A stretch of DNA of 64,000 nt from Alphaproteobacteria bacterium (GCA_021325375.1 JAJPHG010000025.1:1-64000), one strand, 5' to 3'. Positions 1-8,729 are shown, counted from the stretch's first letter. Program-made: numbers and translations. Notes: generated by a model not told the origin, from the letters alone.

Positions 1-120
1 CGCAAGTCCGGGCGCGCCCGCGGAACGTTCGTTCCATGATCCCGCGGACGAATGCGAAGGTGTCTGTTCGTCGCTCATTGAGTTGGGCGGCGGCTGCTCG
101 CCGGAGCGTCGAAACCAAGA

Positions 121-159
121 AGCCCGTACGGCAGCGTCCCCTGTGCGGGCTTTGTGTTT
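121..159 (+). terminator. Terminator-like hairpin for a gene upstream of the window
   Basis: The arms agcccgtac (121-129) and gtgcgggct pair with one mismatch and are followed by a T-rich tail. This fits a rho-independent terminator for a plus-strand gene ending before the window. No coding region is convincing in 1-329 apart from this and the palindromic block beside it. Confidence 0.45.
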
Positions 160-163
160 AAAG

Positions 164-313
164 CACTACTGTCATCCCCGGCGAGGATCGCTCGTATCGC
201 GAGCGATCCGAGGTCAAGGGGACCCAGGTGGTTGGACCGGTCTCGCTCTCTCCACCTGGGTCCCCTTCCCCTCGCGCAGCTGTCGCTGCGCTCGGCCGGG
301 GATGACAGTGGTG
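164..313. repeat. Nested palindromic intergenic element
   Basis: The outer arms cactactgtcatccccggc (164-182) and its near-perfect complement (293-313) enclose three further hairpins: ggatcgctcg/cgagcgatcc (185-209), aaggggacccaggtgg paired with ccacctgggtcccctt (216-231 and 252-267), and gcgcagc/gctgcgc (274-291). The layout resembles extragenic palindromic or MITE-like repeats common between alphaproteobacterial genes. It lies just beyond the lytic transglycosylase stop and could also end that transcript. Confidence 0.7.
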
Positions 314-329
314 TGGGGCTGAGGAAGTT

Positions 330-1058
330 TTATATCGCCCCGCCACGGCTGCGGATCAGCATCGTGGCCTTGGCGAGGTCCTCGCGCACGCCCTGGCGGA
401 TCTTGCCGATGGTGATCACCGATTGGACCGTGTCGGTGTACTCGTCGGGCAAGGGCGCGCGGATGCGCGTCACCTGCGTGCAGTCGACGAGGATCGGCTC
501 GCCGTTCGGGCGCGTGAGCTCGGCCATGCCGCGCGCGCCGCCCTTGCGGCCTTCGACCGAGGCGGTGACGTCCGCAAGATAGAGTCGTGTCTCCCTGGGC
601 AACAACCCGCCGCTCTTCAGCGTGTCCTCGAGGTTGCCCGGCCCGTCATTGTAGGCGGCGAACATCGTGGGATAGCCGTACCGGGCCCTCAGCCAGCGCA
701 AGTAAGCCGCGCCCGCGAAGATGTTGTCGTGCGGGTCGAAGGGATCGCGCTTGAGTCCGTATTGCGCGCGCATCTCGGCATAGGTCGCGGGCATGAGCTG
801 CATCAGCCCCATGGCGCCGGCGTCGGAGACGATCGGCTTGCCGTCCAGCGTCAGCCGTCCGCCGCTCTCGGCCTGCATCACCGCGCGGATCCAGCTCTCG
901 GGCACGCCGAAGCGCTTCGAGGCCTTGGCGATCAGCGGGCTCCAGCGCCGCATGCGCTGGGTGAAGCTCATCGCCTCTTCCTGCTGATATATCGAGACCG
1001 CTTGCGTCTTGTGCGCGGGCGGCACCGCGAGCAGCAGCAGCGCGAGGAGAGCGCGCAT
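330..1058 (-). CDS. Lytic transglycosylase, SLT domain
   Basis: This 242-residue protein has an N-terminal hydrophobic segment (about residues 1-15) and probably acts in the periplasm, cleaving the MurNAc-GlcNAc bond of peptidoglycan. The SLT fold is clear at about residues 40-145: the catalytic Glu lies in AVMQAESGG, followed by GAMGLMQLMPATY and later NIFAGAAYLRWL and FAAYNDGPGN. Its ATG follows directly on the TAG stop of the upstream Rieske oxygenase gene (TAGATG), so the two are probably co-translated. The C-terminal 90 residues have no recognised domain. Confidence 0.88.
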   Translation of the reverse strand: MRALLALLLLAVPPAHKTQAVSIYQQEEAMSFTQRMRRWSPLIAKASKRFGVPESWIRAVMQAESGGRLTLDGKPIVSDAGAMGLMQLMPATYAEMRAQYGLKRDPFDPHDNIFAGAAYLRWLRARYGYPTMFAAYNDGPGNLEDTLKSGGLLPRETRLYLADVTASVEGRKGGARGMAELTRPNGEPILVDCTQVTRIRAPLPDEYTDTVQSVITIGKIRQGVREDLAKATMLIRSRGGAI

Positions 1059-2195
1059 CTATTCCGCGGCGCGCCTGAGGTCCGCGTAGGAACCCGGCGG
1101 CGTGAAGGCCGAAGGCGGGATCGCTTGGCGCATCCGCCGCGCGAACGCCGCGAGGCACACTTCCGCTTTCGACAGCGGCCCGCTTACATAGCTCGACGAT
1201 TCCATCCCCGCCTGCACGCGCGCGATGAGCACGGTGTCCTCGGCATTGACCTGGCGGTTGATGCGCCAGTTGAGATAGCGCGCCGCGCGCACCTCGCGCC
1301 GCGCGTCGGGGCGCACGTAAGCGATCTCGCGGATCATGGTCTCAGTCGGCGAGATCGGCACGAACTGCATGAAGTCTATCTGGTCGGGATAGACGTCGAA
1401 GGCGATGTTCGGCCACAGACGGTAATAGCTCCACACCCGCCTGCGCTCCTCGGGCAGATGGTCGAAGAGACCCAGCCGCTTCTGATAGGCGCGCTCCACC
1501 CAGTTGGACGACGGCTTCGTGCCGACGCGCGCGTCCATCTTGTCGACCCAGGGCTTGGCCTCGAGCGCGTAGGTGTTGCCGAACAGGCGGGTGAGGCCGG
1601 GATGGGCGACGGGGATGTGCAACCCGTCGCCGTAATTGTCCGCGATGTTCTTCCAGTTGACGGCGCGGGGTCTCAGCGTCACGCGGCCCTGGGGTTTCAA
1701 GTCCTCGAAGCCGTGCGGGGCGATCTCGGTCTCGTAGGGCTCCATCATTTCGGCGACGGAGGGCAGGCCCTTCTCGGTGCGCACGAAGACGAAGCCGCGC
1801 CAGATCTCCTGGTCGAGGGAATTGAGCCCGTGGCGCTTGAGGTCGAGGTCCTCCATCCCCTGCCAGGGCGGCACGGAGCGCAGCGTCCCGTCCAGGCCGT
1901 AGCTCCAGGCGTGATAGGGGCAGACGAGCCTGTGCCCGCAATTGCCGCTGTCGCCGTCGGCCAGGCGCGAGGCGCGGTGGCGGCAGACATTGTGGAAGCT
2001 GCGCACCACGCCGTCGGCTCCGCGCAGGCTGACGAACTTCTCACCCAGGATGTCGAGCGTGAGGTAGTCGCCGGCTTCCGGGATATCGCTCACGTGGCAT
2101 ACGATGTGCCAGGTCTTGGCAAACAGGTGCCGACGCTCGGCCTCGAAGAAATCGCGGTCGAGATACAGCCAGCCGGGCAGGCTCTGTTCGGTCAT
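1059..2195 (-). CDS. Rieske [2Fe-2S] ring-hydroxylating oxygenase, alpha subunit
   Basis: The 378-residue protein has the Rieske cluster motif CRHRAS followed 16 residues later by CPYHAW (residues about 70-95). It also has a non-haem iron site typical of ring-hydroxylating and demethylating oxygenases, NWKNIADNYGDGLHIPVAH (about 175-195). Such enzymes need a separate ferredoxin or reductase; none is encoded nearby, so the electron donor must come from elsewhere. The substrate is unknown; choline/carnitine-type or aromatic demethylation are both possible. It is the first gene of a two-gene unit with the lytic transglycosylase, an odd functional pairing. Confidence 0.9.
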   Translation of the reverse strand: MTEQSLPGWLYLDRDFFEAERRHLFAKTWHIVCHVSDIPEAGDYLTLDILGEKFVSLRGADGVVRSFHNVCRHRASRLADGDSGNCGHRLVCPYHAWSYGLDGTLRSVPPWQGMEDLDLKRHGLNSLDQEIWRGFVFVRTEKGLPSVAEMMEPYETEIAPHGFEDLKPQGRVTLRPRAVNWKNIADNYGDGLHIPVAHPGLTRLFGNTYALEAKPWVDKMDARVGTKPSSNWVERAYQKRLGLFDHLPEERRRVWSYYRLWPNIAFDVYPDQIDFMQFVPISPTETMIREIAYVRPDARREVRAARYLNWRINRQVNAEDTVLIARVQAGMESSSYVSGPLSKAEVCLAAFARRMRQAIPPSAFTPPGSYADLRRAAE

Positions 2196-2264
2196 AGGCG
2201 CCTCTGCGGAAACCGGGGGTCAGTCTACAGGGCCGGGGGGATGGGGTGCAAAGCGGGAAGTAAC

Positions 2265-2293
2265 TTGCACGGACACCATCCGTACGCTAGCAT
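2265..2293 (+). promoter_or_regulatory. Sigma-70-like promoter of the toxin-antitoxin pair
   Basis: TTGCAC (2265-2270) and TAGCAT (2288-2293) are separated by 17 bases and stand just upstream of the antitoxin. A good ribosome-binding site ggaggt (2305-2310) precedes the ATG at 2315. Antitoxins of this family usually bind their own promoter, so an operator probably overlaps this site, though I could not define one. Confidence 0.55.
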
Positions 2294-2314
2294 GTATCCA
2301 AATTGGAGGTCGAG

Positions 2315-2590
2315 ATGGCGCCGTCTGTTGCCGCCCGCGATGATCGGATTGAACTCAGGGCTACGAGAGAGGAGAAGCGCCTTCTTGTGGCGGCGGCTGC
2401 GCAAGAGCGGCTGGACGTCACAAGCTTCATCATGCGCCGCGTGCTGCAGGCCGCGCGCGAGATCGTGGACAAGGCGGAACGCATTGTCGTGTCGAAACGA
2501 GACACGGAGCGGGTCTTGAACCTGCTCGAAAATCCGCCCAAGCCCACGCGCGTGTTGATTGAAGCCGCGCGTCGCCGCCGTTCGCGCTAG
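2315..2590 (+). CDS. TacA-type (DUF1778) antitoxin
   Basis: The 91-residue protein has a ribbon-helix-helix-like N-terminus (RDDRIELRATREEKRLLVAA, residues about 8-27) and a helical, basic C-terminus that would wrap the toxin. The DUF1778/TacA family neutralises GNAT toxins and represses the operon. I chose the ATG at 2315 over an in-frame TTG at 2303 because ggaggt sits 4 bases before it. The stop overlaps the first base of the toxin GTG, as expected for a coupled pair. Confidence 0.88.
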   Translation: MAPSVAARDDRIELRATREEKRLLVAAAAQERLDVTSFIMRRVLQAAREIVDKAERIVVSKRDTERVLNLLENPPKPTRVLIEAARRRRSR

Positions 2591-3123
2591 TGACGGAAAG
2601 CATCGCTTGGCGCGAAGAGGCGATCGCCAAGCATCATGATCGCAAGCACTTCGATTGCGGTGTGCGCGCGCTCAATGATTACCTGGAGCGCTTCGCAAGG
2701 CAGAACCACGAGACCGGCGGCGCAAAAACATTCGTCGCCGTCTCGCGCGGCGAACCTGCTGGCGTGCTTGGGTACTACTCCATCAGCCCGGGATCGATTG
2801 AGTTTGCTCATGTCCCTGCAAAGGTCACGAAAAAGCCGGGGCGCTACGGCGTCCCGATCTTTCGGCTCGCGCGCTTGGCGGTCAGCCTGTCGGTGCAAGG
2901 AAAGGGGCTTGGCGCCGAGCTGTTGTTCGCAGCGGGAGAGCGGGCCTTGGCCGTTGCCGCGGAAGTCGGCGGCGTGGCTCTCGCCATCGATGCAAAAGAC
3001 AAACGCGCGGCCGAATGGTACGAGCGCTTTGGCGCAGTGCCTCTATTGGACGACCCGCTCAAACTCATTTTGCCGCTCGATTTGATTGCGAGCGCGATCA
3101 GGGAAACTGCAAAAAGCCGGTAG
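2590..3123 (+). CDS. TacT-type GNAT acetyltransferase toxin
   Basis: The 177-residue GNAT protein starts at a GTG overlapping the antitoxin stop by one base. It has the TacT signature FDCGVRALNDYLERFA near the N-terminus, the acetyl-CoA loop VQGKGLGAELL (about residues 100-110) and WYERFGAVPL near the C-terminus. TacT proteins acetylate the amino group of charged aminoacyl-tRNA and block translation. The tRNA specificity cannot be read from sequence. The motifs look intact, so the toxin is probably active. Confidence 0.9.
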   Translation: MTESIAWREEAIAKHHDRKHFDCGVRALNDYLERFARQNHETGGAKTFVAVSRGEPAGVLGYYSISPGSIEFAHVPAKVTKKPGRYGVPIFRLARLAVSLSVQGKGLGAELLFAAGERALAVAAEVGGVALAIDAKDKRAAEWYERFGAVPLLDDPLKLILPLDLIASAIRETAKSR

Positions 3124-3210
3124 TCGCGCACGCAATCGGCGCCGCGGCGCGGCTCACGCGCCGAATTGAAAGTCGCAGCACGGAGAGCGACGCCCGTCAT
3201 TCATCCGTAC

Positions 3211-4074
3211 TCAGGTATGGGAGAGATCGGTCCCGGATGCACTGGACGCCAGCGCCCCGACGCGATCGTGATAGGTCCGGCTAAGCCGCAGAGCGGTGCC
3301 GTCCTTCAGGAGCACATTGGCGTCGCCCGCCGCCACCGGCACGACGGATCGCACGCGATCGGCGGCGACGATCACGCGGCGGTGTATCCGCACGAAACAC
3401 GCAGGGTCGAGACGCGCCTCCATGCGCGCCATGCTCTCGCGCAAGAGATGGACCGTCGCGCCCGCATGGAGAGCGAGGTAGTTGCCCTGCGCTTCGATCC
3501 AATCCACGTCCCGGACGTCGACGCGCGTGAGCCGGCCGCGCGTCTTTATGGAGATGAACGCAGGAAAGGCCGCGGAGGTGGCGCTTTTCGAACTTTGCGC
3601 CTGGCGAAAGAAGCGGATGGCATGAAGGAGCGCTACGAAACACGCAACCGAGAACGCGACGAGCAGGCCGTTCGCCACGAGCTCCTGAACGAGGGCGAGG
3701 CCAAACGGCCGGTGCTCCGATCGCAAAAGCCAGTCCGCCAGGACGCACGAGATCGCGATCAGCAGCGCCGCGACGATCGCGCAGGCGGCGATCTGCAGCA
3801 CGGCATGCCGCCGCCAGTGATCGCCTTCGACCGGGAAGCGCCGAACCTGCTCCAGCAGGATAGGCGTGACGGCGCAGCCCAACAGACTCGCGCCCAGGAT
3901 CCGCATGGCTTCCTGGGCCCAGTCGAGGCGGCTTCCCGCGTCCAAGGCGCCGGCAACATTGCCGGGCTCGAGCACCAGCAGGAAGGTCAGCCAGTAGAAG
4001 AAACCCAGCGCCAGAGATCGCGAACCGAGCTGGGGCGTCCAGCCCGTGGAGAGCGTATCTTGTGACATCGCCAT
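3211..4074 (-). CDS. Membrane-anchored LytTR-family transcription regulator
   Basis: About 287 residues. The N-terminal half has four hydrophobic segments (FFYWLTFLLVLEP; MRILGASLLGCAVTPILL; LQIAACAIVAALLIAISCVL; GLLVAFSVACFVALLHAI). The C-terminal ~100 residues are a LytTR DNA-binding domain (RLTRVDVRDVDWIEAQGNYL ... FVRIHRRVIVAADRV). There is no receiver domain, so it is a one-component membrane regulator. It is divergent from the carboxylesterase at 4195, its likeliest target. The start is uncertain: ATGs at 4074 and 4068 and an upstream extension to 4107 are all in frame. Confidence 0.82.
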   Translation of the reverse strand: MAMSQDTLSTGWTPQLGSRSLALGFFYWLTFLLVLEPGNVAGALDAGSRLDWAQEAMRILGASLLGCAVTPILLEQVRRFPVEGDHWRRHAVLQIAACAIVAALLIAISCVLADWLLRSEHRPFGLALVQELVANGLLVAFSVACFVALLHAIRFFRQAQSSKSATSAAFPAFISIKTRGRLTRVDVRDVDWIEAQGNYLALHAGATVHLLRESMARMEARLDPACFVRIHRRVIVAADRVRSVVPVAAGDANVLLKDGTALRLSRTYHDRVGALASSASGTDLSHT

Positions 4075-4194
4075 GAACTTTCGGGGTTTTGTGACCAACC
4101 GTATCACAGCAGACGTGAACCGTATGCCGGCGCGCTTGCCCAGGCCGGGTGAGCTTCACAACTGTATGAGCCGAGGCCTCGAAAGGATTTCGGC

Positions 4195-5748
4195 ATGCGG
4201 CGCGCTCTCTATCTTCTGCTTTCCCTCGTCATGGCGGCTTGCGGCGCCCGTGCGGCCGTCACCGACCGCGGCGCCGTCGAAGGTGTGCGCGACGGCGCGC
4301 TGACCGTCTACAAGGGCATTCCCTTTGCCGCGCCGCCGCTTGGGCCGCTCCGCTGGCGCGAGCCTCGGCCCGTGACCCCGTGGGGCGGCGTGCGTGCCGC
4401 CAAGAGCTTCGCGCCCGCATGCATGCAGAGCGGCGTGTCGATGCCGGGCGAAACGCCTCCGGCAACGAGCGAAGACTGTCTCTATCTGAACGTCTGGACG
4501 CCCGCCGATCGACCGGACGCCAGGCTTCCGGTGATCGTCTGGATCTATGGCGGCGGGTTCTCCAACGGTTCGGCTTCGATGCCGCTCTATTGGGGAGACA
4601 GGCTGGCAGCCAAGGGCGCCGTGGTGGTCACCTTCGGCTATCGCGTGGGCCCGTTCGGGTTCCTCGCGCTTCCCGAGCTCACGGCCGAGTCCGTCCGTCA
4701 TTCGTCGGGCAATTACGGTTTCATGGACCAGATCGCGGCGCTCGGCTGGGTCCAGCGCAACATCGCGCGGTTCGGCGGCGATCCCGCGCGCGTGACGATC
4801 GCCGGTCAATCTGCAGGCGCCGCCTCGGTCAGCATTCTCATGGCGTCACCGTCGGCGAAAGGTCTGTTCGCGCGCGCCATCGCCGAAAGCGGCGGCATGT
4901 TCGAGCCGCTGCAGCTCGCGCCGAACTACCTGCTGGTCAATGCCGAGCGGGAGGGCGAAGCCTATATGCGCTCGGTCGGCGCGAAATCGCTCGCCGGGCT
5001 GCGCGCGCTGCCGGCGGATGCGCTGCTCAAAGGCAAAGCCGGCGAGATCTCCCATGCGGTCGTGGAGCCCTGCGTCTTGCCGCGCTCGCCCTATGACGTG
5101 TTCGCGGCCGGCGACGAGAACGACGTGCCGATCCTCATCGGCTCCAATGCCGACGAAGCGCGTTCGCTGATCGACGATCTCGACACGGTGAAGGCCGCGA
5201 GTTTCGAAGCCGGTATCGCGAAGCGCTGGGGCGCCTTGCCGCCGCAGCTCCTCGCCGCCTACCCGCATGCGACCGATGCCGAGGCGGTGCGCGCGCGCCT
5301 CGACTTCGAACGGGATCTGCGTTTCGGCTGGGACATGTGGGCCTGGGCCCGGCTTGCCGCGATGCACGGCACGCAACCCGTCTACTATTATCATTTCAGC
5401 CACGCGCCGCCGTTTCCCGCCGGTTCCGTCTATGCGAATTGGGGGCCGAGCCATTTCGCGGAGCTCTGGTATGTCTTCGATCATCTCGACCAGGAACGCT
5501 GGGCCTGGACCGCCGCCGATCGTCGTCTGGCGGATGCCATGTCGCGCTATTGGGTCAACTTCGCCCGCACCGGCGATCCCAACGGCGATGTGCTTCCCGC
5601 CTGGCCGCGCTTCACGCTCGATGCGCCCGAGGTGCTCGATCTCGACGATCCGATCCACACCGGCCCTGTCGCCGATCTGCGCTCTCTGAGCGTGTTCGAT
5701 GCGACCTACAGCGCCGTGCGCGGCACGCCGTTCGGGAAAGGCCAATAG
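4195..5748 (+). CDS. Type-B carboxylesterase, secreted
   Basis: This 517-residue alpha/beta-hydrolase has a signal peptide (MRRALYLLLSLVMAACGARA). It shows the type-B carboxylesterase signatures: YKGIPFAAPPLGPLRW near the N-terminus, EDCLYLNVWTP, the oxyanion-hole IYGGGF, and the nucleophile elbow GQSAGAAS with Ser206. The acid residue is probably in GSNADEARS and the histidine in GPSHFAELWYVF. The length fits the family. It hydrolyses an ester in the periplasm or outside the cell; the natural substrate is unknown. The cysteine in the signal region (MAACG) could be a lipobox, giving a lipoprotein form. Confidence 0.9.
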   Translation: MRRALYLLLSLVMAACGARAAVTDRGAVEGVRDGALTVYKGIPFAAPPLGPLRWREPRPVTPWGGVRAAKSFAPACMQSGVSMPGETPPATSEDCLYLNVWTPADRPDARLPVIVWIYGGGFSNGSASMPLYWGDRLAAKGAVVVTFGYRVGPFGFLALPELTAESVRHSSGNYGFMDQIAALGWVQRNIARFGGDPARVTIAGQSAGAASVSILMASPSAKGLFARAIAESGGMFEPLQLAPNYLLVNAEREGEAYMRSVGAKSLAGLRALPADALLKGKAGEISHAVVEPCVLPRSPYDVFAAGDENDVPILIGSNADEARSLIDDLDTVKAASFEAGIAKRWGALPPQLLAAYPHATDAEAVRARLDFERDLRFGWDMWAWARLAAMHGTQPVYYYHFSHAPPFPAGSVYANWGPSHFAELWYVFDHLDQERWAWTAADRRLADAMSRYWVNFARTGDPNGDVLPAWPRFTLDAPEVLDLDDPIHTGPVADLRSLSVFDATYSAVRGTPFGKGQ

Positions 5749-5795
5749 CCATGGCTGCGGCAAATTAAGTATTTGATGTTAAACAGGAAAGGTGG

Positions 5796-5885
5796 TGGCG
5801 GACAGGGAGGGATTCGAACCCCCGATACCCTTGCGAGTATGCCGCATTTCGAGTGCGGTGCTTTCAACCGCTCAGCCACCTGTCC
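5796..5885 (-). tRNA. tRNA-Ser(CGA)
   Basis: Read on the minus strand, the gene has the 7-bp acceptor GGACAGG/CCTGTCC, a discriminator G and an encoded CCA. The anticodon arm is CCGCA-CTCGAAA-TGCGG (anticodon CGA, reading UCG). It has a long variable arm typical of class II serine tRNAs and the T-loop GGTTCGAATCC. It is 90 nt long including CCA. Confidence 0.96.
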
Positions 5886-5932
5886 GCGGCGGGGGATCAG
5901 ATACTTAACCCGCGCCCTTTGCGCAAGCGCGC

Positions 5933-6757
5933 CTAGTTCTCGCCCGCCAGGGTGCGGATCTCGGTGCGGGCGGGTTTTTCCCGGCCCAGGCGCGGGACGG
6001 CCTCGGCCAGCGTCGCGGCCATGTCCTGCGCGAAGCCGAAAGGCGGGTTGATGACCAACAGGCCGGCAGCGCCGAGCCGGCCCGGCGGGGCGTCCACCGC
6101 GATGTCGAGCCTCAGAGCCTTGACCGGGCCGAATGCGAGGATCTCGCCGCAGAAGGCGTCCGCGGCGCTGGCCGATTTGATCGGAAACCAGACGACGACG
6201 ATACCGGTCGCGAACCTCTTGAGAGCGCCGCCCACGGCGCGCGCGGCGTCTGCGAATTCGTCCGGCGCCTCGAAAGATGGATCGATCAGGATCAGGCCGC
6301 GCCGTTCCTGCGGCGGCAGCAGCGCATTCAGGCGCGCATAGCCGTCCGCCTCGACGGCGCGTGCGCGGCGGAAGGGTGCGAGCGTCACGGCCAGCGCGCG
6401 GAAGTCCTCCGGATGCTTCTCGATCGCGACCATACGGTCCTGCTCGCGCAGGAGCTTGGCCGCGATGAGCGGCGAGCCCGGATAGCGCCCCTCGCCCACG
6501 CCGCGCACGAGATCGAGGTAGAGCCGCAGCGTCTCGGATCCGCCGCCCTGATCGCGCAGGCGCTCGATCCCCGATGCCGCCTCGCCGCCGCGCACGGCTT
6601 CGTCGCTCTTCAGGTCGTAGAGCCCCCGTCCGGCATGGGTGTCGACCACGGCGAAAGCGGCCGGCTTCTTCCTCAGGCTCGTCAGGATCGACACCAGCGC
6701 CAGATGCTTGACCACATCGGCGAAGTTCCCGGCATGGAAGGCGTGGCGGTAGTTCAT
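5933..6757 (-). CDS. rlmJ: 23S rRNA (adenine-N6)-methyltransferase RlmJ
   Basis: The 274-residue protein begins with the RlmJ signature MNYRHAFHAGNFADVVKH, followed by VVDTHAGRGLYDL (the S-adenosylmethionine site region). RlmJ methylates A2030 of 23S rRNA. I chose the start at 6757 because this signature is the true N-terminus of the family; the longer frame to 6820 adds unrelated residues. The catalytic motif IV, usually DPPF, reads DPSF here (LILIDPSFEAPDEF), a substitution at an important proline. The gene is divergent from the membrane protein beginning at 6814. Confidence 0.92.
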   Translation of the reverse strand: MNYRHAFHAGNFADVVKHLALVSILTSLRKKPAAFAVVDTHAGRGLYDLKSDEAVRGGEAASGIERLRDQGGGSETLRLYLDLVRGVGEGRYPGSPLIAAKLLREQDRMVAIEKHPEDFRALAVTLAPFRRARAVEADGYARLNALLPPQERRGLILIDPSFEAPDEFADAARAVGGALKRFATGIVVVWFPIKSASAADAFCGEILAFGPVKALRLDIAVDAPPGRLGAAGLLVINPPFGFAQDMAATLAEAVPRLGREKPARTEIRTLAGEN

Positions 6758-6813
6758 GGCCTGCCATGATGAACAATTCGCCGAACCGCGCCATACTGAA
6801 AATCGGAGGGGCG

Positions 6814-8226
6814 ATGGCATCGGGTTCGAAAGCGCGTATCGCGGCGGCGGCGGCCCTGATCGCGGGATGCGCCATCACGCTCGGCCTCTCCTGGCCGGGG
6901 CATCTCTCCTTCGATTCGATCGTGCAGCTGCATGACGGGCGTTTCGGCTTCTATCACTCCTGGCACCCGCCGGTGATGGCGTGGCTGCTGGGTCTGGGCG
7001 ACCGGATCCTGCCCGGCACCGGGCTCTTCGTGCTGTTCGACGCGGCGCTGCTGTTCACCGCACTCCTCTCGCTCGTCTGGCTCAGGCCGCAGGTGCGATG
7101 GCTCGCGGTCGGCGTCCTCCTGCTCTGCCTGCCGCTTCCGCAACTGATTCTGTATCAAACCATCGTCTGGAAGGACGTGCTGTTCGCCAACGCCATGGTC
7201 GCGGGGTTCATCGCGCTGGCCCAGGCCGAGGCGCGCTGGGCGAACGCGAAAGCGCGCTGGGCCTGGACCATGGCCGCGTTCGTGCTCTTCGCGCTGGCCG
7301 CGCTCACGCGCCAGAACGGACTTGTCGCGCCCGCATTCGGTGCGTTGGCCTTGGCTGTCGTCGCGTGGCGCAATCGCGGACTCAAAGCCGGCGCGCTGAT
7401 CGGATTCGCAGCGCTTGCCGCGACTCTGGTGGTGGTGTTCGGCGCCGGCGTGCTGTTCGCGCGCAACAGCGACCACGGCGAAGGACCGGTGGCGCAGCTC
7501 AAGCTGCTGCGGCTCTACGATCTCATCGGCGCGGTGAAGGCCGATCCCTCGCTGCCGCTCGACCGGCTGGATGAGGACGATTCCGATCTCGAACGGCTGA
7601 TCCGCACCGACGGTGTGCGGCTCTACACGCCGCAGCGCAACGACACGCTGGTGGGCTCGCAGGCGCTGCAGAACGCGTTCGCCGACGCCGAGCCCGAAAC
7701 GATGGCGCGGCAGTGGGTCGATCTCGTGCTCGGCCATCCCTGGCTCTATCTGAAGACCCGAGCCGAGGTCTTCCGCTGGGTGGTGCTCACCCCCGATATC
7801 GACGCTTGCCGGCCGGTCTTCGTCGGCGTCGAGGGGCCCGCGGGCGAGATGGCCGATCTGGACCTGAAGCCGCGCCAGAGCCCGCGCGATCTGGCGCTAA
7901 GCGCCTATGCCAAGGCGTTCATGGGAACGCCCGCGCTCTCCCATCTCACTTTCGCGATCCTGGGGCTGGGGATGCTGGTCCTGTTCCTGAAGCGCCGCGC
8001 GCCCGGCGATACGGCGTTCGCGTTCCTGCTCGTCTCGGCGTTCGCCTTCACGGCGAGCTTCTTCGTGATCTCGATCGCCTGCGATTATCGCTATCTCTAC
8101 GCGCTCGACCTCGCCGTCATCGCCGCCGCGTTCTATCTCGCGCTCGATCCCGCCTACTTGTTCCAGGTGGTGGCGATGTGGTCCGGGTCGTTCTGGCTCG
8201 ACCGCTCCGAGGCGAGGAAATCGTAA
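6814..8226 (+). CDS. Polytopic membrane protein, GT-C glycosyltransferase-like
   Basis: The 470-residue protein has about ten to twelve hydrophobic segments along its whole length. The early loop GHLSFDSIVQLHDGRFGFYHSWHPPVMAWLLG recalls the first periplasmic loop of GT-C enzymes, which carries the catalytic acid and uses a polyprenyl-phosphate sugar; that assignment is by resemblance only. The ATG at 6814 has ggaggg just upstream, so I prefer it to 6766. Its 3' end overlaps the convergent cysteine-cluster gene by 73 bases. Confidence 0.6.
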   Translation: MASGSKARIAAAAALIAGCAITLGLSWPGHLSFDSIVQLHDGRFGFYHSWHPPVMAWLLGLGDRILPGTGLFVLFDAALLFTALLSLVWLRPQVRWLAVGVLLLCLPLPQLILYQTIVWKDVLFANAMVAGFIALAQAEARWANAKARWAWTMAAFVLFALAALTRQNGLVAPAFGALALAVVAWRNRGLKAGALIGFAALAATLVVVFGAGVLFARNSDHGEGPVAQLKLLRLYDLIGAVKADPSLPLDRLDEDDSDLERLIRTDGVRLYTPQRNDTLVGSQALQNAFADAEPETMARQWVDLVLGHPWLYLKTRAEVFRWVVLTPDIDACRPVFVGVEGPAGEMADLDLKPRQSPRDLALSAYAKAFMGTPALSHLTFAILGLGMLVLFLKRRAPGDTAFAFLLVSAFAFTASFFVISIACDYRYLYALDLAVIAAAFYLALDPAYLFQVVAMWSGSFWLDRSEARKS

Positions 8227-8510
8227 TAGCCGCAGCGCCCGCCCGGATACTCGCGGCAGATCGTGGGCCGGGCGTTATAGATCGTGCAGCGGCGCTTGTC
8301 GGTGTCGAAGAAGCGGCAGATGCGGCCGAAAACCTCGTCCGCCTTGCGCCGCATGGCGTATTTGGCGCCGGTGTCGACCTTGGTGAACTTCTTGCGGGCC
8401 TGCTCGAAGGTCAGATCGAAGTGGCGCGCCAGCCGCTCCACGTCGCGCTTGGTGAGCTGGATCAGCGGATAGGAGCAGCAATAGCCCGGGCACTTCGCGC
8501 AATTGTACAT
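8154..8510 (-). CDS. YkgJ-family cysteine cluster protein
   Basis: The 118-residue protein starts MYNCAKCPGYCCSYP and has later cysteines in GRICRFFD, KRRCTIYNARPTICREYPGGRCGYYD. This is the CxxCxxxCC...C pattern of the YkgJ/UPF0153 family, which probably binds zinc or an Fe-S cluster; the biochemical role is unknown. The gene overlaps the 3' end of the convergent membrane-protein gene. Confidence 0.87.
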   Translation of the reverse strand: MYNCAKCPGYCCSYPLIQLTKRDVERLARHFDLTFEQARKKFTKVDTGAKYAMRRKADEVFGRICRFFDTDKRRCTIYNARPTICREYPGGRCGYYDFLASERSSQNDPDHIATTWNK

Positions 8511-8729
8511 GACGCCAGATTCGTTGATGCGGTCTCAAGCAACAGGAGAACGCGCGGCGATGCAAGCAGGGCCAAAGGGGTTGTGGGCCCGAAGGCGGAG
8601 TTTTTGGCGACAATTCACAACCAAGCGGTAACCTTTCGTAAACGGCGCCCCCAAACCAAATCTTCATTCGCCGTAAGGCATCTTAGGCGCGCACGAGGAG
8701 AGGCCCGTTGGGGGCCCTGGATTGGCGCA

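Noticed and set aside
423..2519. A 698-codon plus-strand open frame
   Set aside because: It is antisense to the lytic transglycosylase and Rieske oxygenase genes, which have unmistakable motifs. Its low-complexity Arg/Ala/His composition is typical of shadow frames in GC-rich DNA.
7713..8729. Long 5' extension of the TetR/Sel1 gene
   Set aside because: The frame stays open only because of high GC. The extension overlaps the membrane-protein gene and the cysteine-cluster gene and has no family-like sequence.
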